From a virus, in IMG/VR virus record IMGVR_UViG_3300044489_000065, positions 1-22,567 of that record: a stretch of 22,567 nucleotides of DNA. One strand, written 5' to 3'. A model generated the notes under the pieces. That model was not told where the DNA came from. It searched no databases and saw only the letters and a list, made by a program, of their open reading frames with translations. Of this stretch, positions 18,968 to 22,567 are shown piece after piece. A program made the translations under genes and the position numbers. The first letter of the stretch is position 1; every line of letters begins with the position of its first letter.

Positions 18968-21237
18968 ACAACTCAATCCAGATCGTACTGGCGGCTGTTG
19001 ACCAACTCTCGGGTCCGCTGGATCGCGCGCGCCTTGCGTTGGGAAACTTTGGCGGCGCTGCTGACAAAATAAGCAGGTCGCTCAACATGCTGGGCATTTC
19101 CAGCGGCCTTTCAGCCGCAGCACTGGCGTCATGGGTAAAGTCAGGCATCGACGCCGCCGATGCCATGAACGACCTGAGCGAACGCACCGGCATCGCCGTC
19201 AGCACACTGGCGGGCCTACAATACGCGGCAAAACTGTCGGACACGAGCCTTGAATCCATCGCCAAGGGCGTCAACAAACTGGCGATCTATATCGGCGACG
19301 CCAACCGCGGGAACGACAAATACAGGGAAACGCTGAACGCAATCGGAATCACGGCGCGCGACCCTGAAAAAGCGCTGGTGCAACTGGCGGATGTGTTTCC
19401 GAAGCTGACAGACCAGAACCAGCGCGCCAGCGTGATGACCGACCTTTTGGGTAAAAGCTGGCAAGAACTGGTCCCGCTGCTCAACAAAGGGGGCGACGCG
19501 CTACGCCAGCAGATCAGCATCGGTCAGCAACTCAATCCGATCACGGCAGAGATGGCAGAGCGTGCCGCACGGTTCAACGACCAGCTCGACACGACGATCT
19601 TCCGGCTGGACGGCCTCAAGATGAAGATCGCGAACGAGGTTCTGCCGGTTCTCAACGACATGATGAGAGACATCGACCTTGGCATCAAGCATTTCGGCAG
19701 CCTGGGCAACGCGCTGATCAATCTCGGTCTGAGCAACCCATTCAAGACGGCGCGCGAGCATGTGTCCGACTTGAAAGCCAGCATCGCCGAGCTGACCGAG
19801 CAGATTGTAAAAATCGACGCGAAGAGAGCCAGCCCGGGTTATCTCGAGAAAAAACTGGGTGAACTGGCGACATTGCGCGCGAAGCTCGCCTATTACGAAG
19901 AGCAGATCGAACCTCAAAAGAAAGACACCGCCGCGAAAAAGATCGGCGACAGCACATACAAACTGCCTGACATTGTGGTGAGGGCGAAAGCGCCAGAATT
20001 CACGGATGTTTTTACCGGCGAGGCATTCGACAAGGCAATGCGCGCGATGGCGGTCGCAGGGAAGCGGTCAGGCTTCAGCTATATCACCTCTGACAAGGAT
20101 TTTGCGAAGCAGGTGCGCGAATCTCAGGATTTCATCAATCAGGCGAACGCGGAGCAGGCCGAAAACCTCAAAAAACTTCAGGAGGACATATCGAAAGGCC
20201 TTCAGGAGAAGGGCATCGAGCCGCGCATGGACATCTACAGCCGCGCCAATGAAGCCACCGAAGCCTTCCTTAAACCGTTGCGCGAGCAGATTTATGACAT
20301 GGCGGGCACCGAAGGATTCGACGGGCTGCTGCTGTCTTTCAACGCGCTGTCCAAGGCTGCGTATGCGTATGGCGACGCGAGGGCCGCCATCGAATCAATG
20401 GACAAGGTGGCATCAGATCGTCAGTCGGCCCTGTCCGTGGTGCAGTCTGAAGTCACGGCGGGCGTGCTGAACGAAACCGATGCGCGCAACCGTGGCCTGG
20501 CCATCAACCGGGCCGCGCTCGAAGGTATGTCCGAGCATTATGAAAAGCTGCAAGCACTCGCGCAGACCGGATACCCGCCCGCCATCGAAGCCATGAATAA
20601 ATACAAGTCCGTGATGATCGACCTCAAGGACCAGGCCCGCGACAAAACATGGATCGACGGCATTCAACAAGGCCTGAAAGACTACGCGGGACAGTTCAAC
20701 GACACATTCAACAACATGCGCAGCGCCACGCAGAGGGCGTTCAAGAGCATGGAAGACGCCATGGTCAACTTCGTCATGACCGGCAAGCTCAATTTCAAAT
20801 CCCTGTCGAATAGCATCATTGCCGATCTTGTGCGCATCCAGATTCAGCAAAGCATCACCAAGCCTCTGTCGCAAGCAATGAGCGGCATCAACCTGGCGAG
20901 TCTGTGGCCCTTCGCCCAAGGCGGCGCGCCCGGCGGGGTGTCTGCATGGCGCAACCAGGTCGTCGACAAGCCGACCCTGTTCGCCTTCGCCAACGGCGGG
21001 ATCATGGGCGAGGCGGGGCCGGAGGCCATCATGCCCTTGCGCCGTGATTCGCAGGGCCGTCTTGGCGTCAGCGCCGAGGGCCGCACTGCGCCGGTGGTCA
21101 ATGTGACGCAGCACATCACCATCGACTCCCGATCCGACAAGGCCAGCATCGTCGCGGCGATAATCGCCGCCAAGGAGCAGGCCAAGGTCGAGATCATGGA
21201 CAGCATGCGCCGCGGCGGCGCATTCGCGAGGGCGTAA
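18964..21237 (+). CDS. Tail tape measure protein, lambda-type C-terminus (757 aa)
   Basis: A long, mostly helical protein that sets tail length. The N-terminus (MNNSIQIVLAAVDQLSGPLD, then RARLALGNFGGAADKISRSL) and residues 60-110 (DAADAMNDLSERTGIAVSTL, GLQYAAKLSDTSLE) are typical of tape measures. Helical, partly coiled-coil stretches follow (MKIANEVLPVLNDMMRDIDL). The C-terminus has the lambda gpH-like region at about 585-640 (SMEDAMVNFVMTGKLNFKSL, IADLVRIQIQQSITKPL), then a Gly/Ala-rich GGIMGEAGPEAIMPLRRDSQ. At about 1.5 Angstrom per residue, 757 residues suggest a tail near 110 nm (inference). It starts in an ATGA overlap with the chaperone extension. Confidence 0.95.
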   Translation: MNNSIQIVLAAVDQLSGPLDRARLALGNFGGAADKISRSLNMLGISSGLSAAALASWVKSGIDAADAMNDLSERTGIAVSTLAGLQYAAKLSDTSLESIAKGVNKLAIYIGDANRGNDKYRETLNAIGITARDPEKALVQLADVFPKLTDQNQRASVMTDLLGKSWQELVPLLNKGGDALRQQISIGQQLNPITAEMAERAARFNDQLDTTIFRLDGLKMKIANEVLPVLNDMMRDIDLGIKHFGSLGNALINLGLSNPFKTAREHVSDLKASIAELTEQIVKIDAKRASPGYLEKKLGELATLRAKLAYYEEQIEPQKKDTAAKKIGDSTYKLPDIVVRAKAPEFTDVFTGEAFDKAMRAMAVAGKRSGFSYITSDKDFAKQVRESQDFINQANAEQAENLKKLQEDISKGLQEKGIEPRMDIYSRANEATEAFLKPLREQIYDMAGTEGFDGLLLSFNALSKAAYAYGDARAAIESMDKVASDRQSALSVVQSEVTAGVLNETDARNRGLAINRAALEGMSEHYEKLQALAQTGYPPAIEAMNKYKSVMIDLKDQARDKTWIDGIQQGLKDYAGQFNDTFNNMRSATQRAFKSMEDAMVNFVMTGKLNFKSLSNSIIADLVRIQIQQSITKPLSQAMSGINLASLWPFAQGGAPGGVSAWRNQVVDKPTLFAFANGGIMGEAGPEAIMPLRRDSQGRLGVSAEGRTAPVVNVTQHITIDSRSDKASIVAAIIAAKEQAKVEIMDSMRRGGAFARA

Positions 21238-21239
21238 CC

Positions 21240-21842
21240 ATGCCGACATTGGCCTGGCCTACACTCACGCGCGGCAACCCTGCGCAGCTCGAAATGGCGC
21301 TCCGGTACAACACGGTGGTGTTCTCATCGCCCCTCACCCGTGCGACGCAGACGGTCGAGTTTCCGGGCGCGCGGTGGGAGGTCCAGTTCACCCTGAACAA
21401 CCTGACCGATCCTGACACAGCCATCTTGCAGGCCTTCCTCGCGCAACTGCGCGGGCAGGCAGGGCGGTTCACGCTGCATGATTTCTCGCGCCCCACGCCG
21501 CGCGGCACCGCTACCGGCACGCCGCTGGTGATGGGCGCGGGGCAGACCGGAACGACCCTGACAATGGATGGTCTGGCCGCAGGCGCGACCCTGCTGCGCG
21601 GCGACAAGATCGGCGTCAATGGCGAGCTCAAGATGGTGGTGTCCGACGCCACGGCGAACGGCAGCGGTGTCATGGCCGTCACCTTCGAGCCGCCACTTCG
21701 CGCATCGCCTGCTGACAACGCGACAGTCACCCTGATCAAGCCGACCGCGACCTTCCGCCTGACCGAGGACGCCATGCGCACGCTCACCCGTGCGCCCAGG
21801 CTGTCAGACATCACCATCGACGCCGTGGAGTGCTGGGCATGA
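21240..21842 (+). CDS. Tail tip protein following the tape measure (200 aa), probable distal tail component
   Basis: MPTLAWPTLTRGNPAQLEMA, then TQTVEFPGARWEVQFTLNNL, TDPDTAILQAFLAQLRGQAG, RFTLHDFSRPTPRGT, a beta-rich GTTLTMDGLAAGATLLRGDK, and the end RAPRLSDITIDAVECWA. The aromatic/Trp start and the GxxWxxxFxL...FLxxLRGqxgrF pattern resemble tail proteins directly downstream of the tape measure in proteobacterial siphophages. It probably belongs to the baseplate/distal tail. It begins three bases after the tape measure stop, and the ATGA overlap with the next gene indicates coupling. The family name is uncertain. Confidence 0.6.
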   Translation: MPTLAWPTLTRGNPAQLEMALRYNTVVFSSPLTRATQTVEFPGARWEVQFTLNNLTDPDTAILQAFLAQLRGQAGRFTLHDFSRPTPRGTATGTPLVMGAGQTGTTLTMDGLAAGATLLRGDKIGVNGELKMVVSDATANGSGVMAVTFEPPLRASPADNATVTLIKPTATFRLTEDAMRTLTRAPRLSDITIDAVECWA

Positions 21843-22393
21843 GCCGGGGCCAGTCTTCCGCCATTGATGCCGCGCTCGCAAGCGGCAATGTCCCGCTGTT
21901 GTCGTTCGTGGAGATGGATTTCCCGTCCGGCTTTCTGCGGGTGAACAATTCAGCAATATCAATCGCCTGGAACGGCCACGACTGGCTGGGCGTTGGCCGT
22001 GTGGGCAGCATCGACAGCATCGAGGAAGGCGCGGGTCTGGAATCGCGCGGCATGCGTTTTCGTGTGTCTGGCGTGCCGCAGGCCAACATCGCCACCGCGC
22101 TGGGCCAGCAGTATCAGGGGCGATCCTGCAAGGTATGGCTGGCGCCGTTGTCCAGCGACCATATCGTCATCGCCGATCCTGTGCTGGTGTTCTGGGGCCG
22201 CCTGGATGTGATGGACATCGAGCTTGGCGAAACCGCCACGATCACCGTGACCGCCGAATCACGCCTGGCCGACTGGCAGCGCCCGCGCGTGCGGCGCTAT
22301 ACCGACGAGGATCAACAGACCGAATACCCCGGCGACAAGGGCTTCGAGTTCGTTGCGCAGATGGTTGAGAAGGAGTTGCGATGGGGCTATTGA
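21839..22393 (+). CDS. Tail tip/hub protein, DUF2163-like (184 aa)
   Basis: Starts MSRGQSSAIDAALASGNVPL, then LSFVEMDFPSGFLRVNNSAI, ISIAWNGHDWLGVGRVGSID, RGMRFRVSGVPQANIATALG, and the C-terminal RLADWQRPRVRRYTDEDQQT with FEFVAQMVEKELRWGY. The N-terminal FVEMDFPSGxLRxxN and the late DWQRPRxRRYTDxDQQ motif recall the DUF2163/minor tail protein L-like family. It probably builds the tail hub near the receptor-binding spike. The start at 21839 is taken because of the ATGA overlap; the longer form from GTG 21830 has no advantage. It overlaps the next gene by 13 bases. Confidence 0.65.
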   Translation: MSRGQSSAIDAALASGNVPLLSFVEMDFPSGFLRVNNSAISIAWNGHDWLGVGRVGSIDSIEEGAGLESRGMRFRVSGVPQANIATALGQQYQGRSCKVWLAPLSSDHIVIADPVLVFWGRLDVMDIELGETATITVTAESRLADWQRPRVRRYTDEDQQTEYPGDKGFEFVAQMVEKELRWGY

Positions 22394-22567
22394 CCCGCCG
22401 CGCAGACTGGCCTGAACGCCTCGCCGAGGTGGTGGCGCATGCGAACGACCGGCCTTATGTGCTGGGCGAGTGGGACTGCCTGCGTTTTTCGTGCGCGGTC
22501 ATCGACGCCATGACGGGGCATGATTACTGGCCTCGGTTTGATGGCTACAAAACAAAACGACAGGCGC
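22381..22567 (+). CDS. NlpC/P60-like (DUF6950-type) tail protein, N-terminal 62 residues, cut by right edge
   Basis: AAGGAG 5 nt upstream supports ATG 22381. The visible part is MGLLTRRADWPERLAEVVAH, ANDRPYVLGEWDCLRFSCAV, IDAMTGHDYWPRFDGYKTKR. The WDCLRFSCAVIDAMTG motif, with a Cys in the usual active-site position, is typical of NlpC/P60-like or DUF6950 proteins next to the tail tip (compare lambda gpK). Such proteins may open peptidoglycan during infection. The His of the catalytic pair lies outside the window, so activity cannot be judged. Confidence 0.7.
   Translation, partial: MGLLTRRADWPERLAEVVAHANDRPYVLGEWDCLRFSCAVIDAMTGHDYWPRFDGYKTKRQA

Noticed and set aside
20413-21249. 278-residue minus-strand frame under the tape measure gene
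   Set aside because: Antisense shadow of the tape measure C-terminus.
1-22567. Integrase, attachment sites, lysis cassette, tRNA genes, insertion sequences
   Set aside because: Looked for and not seen in this window; they may lie outside it. The membrane protein at 8342 resembles a holin in size but has no endolysin or spanin neighbours.

Overview
The window is phage DNA from end to end: about 22.6 kb of a temperate lambda-like siphophage, most likely an integrated prophage. No host gene, tRNA, rRNA, integrase or attachment site is visible. Most rows I counted by hand are 60-70% GC, and the protein families (a CP76-type CII, a Toprim/DUF5906 primase-helicase, a C4 antisense RNA with a BRO antirepressor, lambda-type GpA terminase) suggest a high-GC beta- or gammaproteobacterial host. 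Which one is inference; I cannot name a genus.

Layout. (1) 1-880, minus strand: a gene cut by the window edge, a 49-residue single-span membrane protein, and the lysogenic repressor with its terminator. (2) 882-4959, plus strand: a tightly overlapping early operon with Cro, a 20-residue ORF, CII, two small unknowns, a minor tail protein Z that is far from the other tail genes, and the primase-helicase. (3) 4963-5218: two oppositely oriented clusters of AACCACGGCA around a palindromic core, a candidate replication origin or terminase-binding (cos) site. (4) 5234-10440: terminase small and large subunits, separated by a C4-like antisense RNA, its target leader, a BRO antirepressor, a ParB-like/N6-adenine methyltransferase fusion and a small membrane protein. 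(5) 10454-12489: an accessory block with a Mor-like regulator, two unknown plus-strand genes, and an antisense three-gene operon with its own near-consensus promoter, a 25-bp perfect palindrome and an HTH protein. (6) 12545-22567: head and tail genes in lambda order: W-like, portal, protease-capsid fusion, FII-like, U-like, tail tube, tail chaperones with a -1 frameshift site, tape measure, tail-tip proteins and an NlpC/P60-like protein cut by the right edge.

How it works together. The repressor is only 141 residues and has no visible S24/LexA-type protease domain, so RecA-stimulated self-cleavage is unlikely. The BRO antirepressor, restrained by the antisense RNA encoded in its own leader, is the natural candidate for induction, as in the P1/P7 immI system. 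Almost all genes overlap by ATGA or TGATG, which implies strong translational coupling. The most interesting items are the two-armed iteron array, the C4/antirepressor switch, the tail chaperone frameshift element, the base-composition mosaic inside the methyltransferase, the displaced Z gene, and the palindrome-controlled antisense operon.
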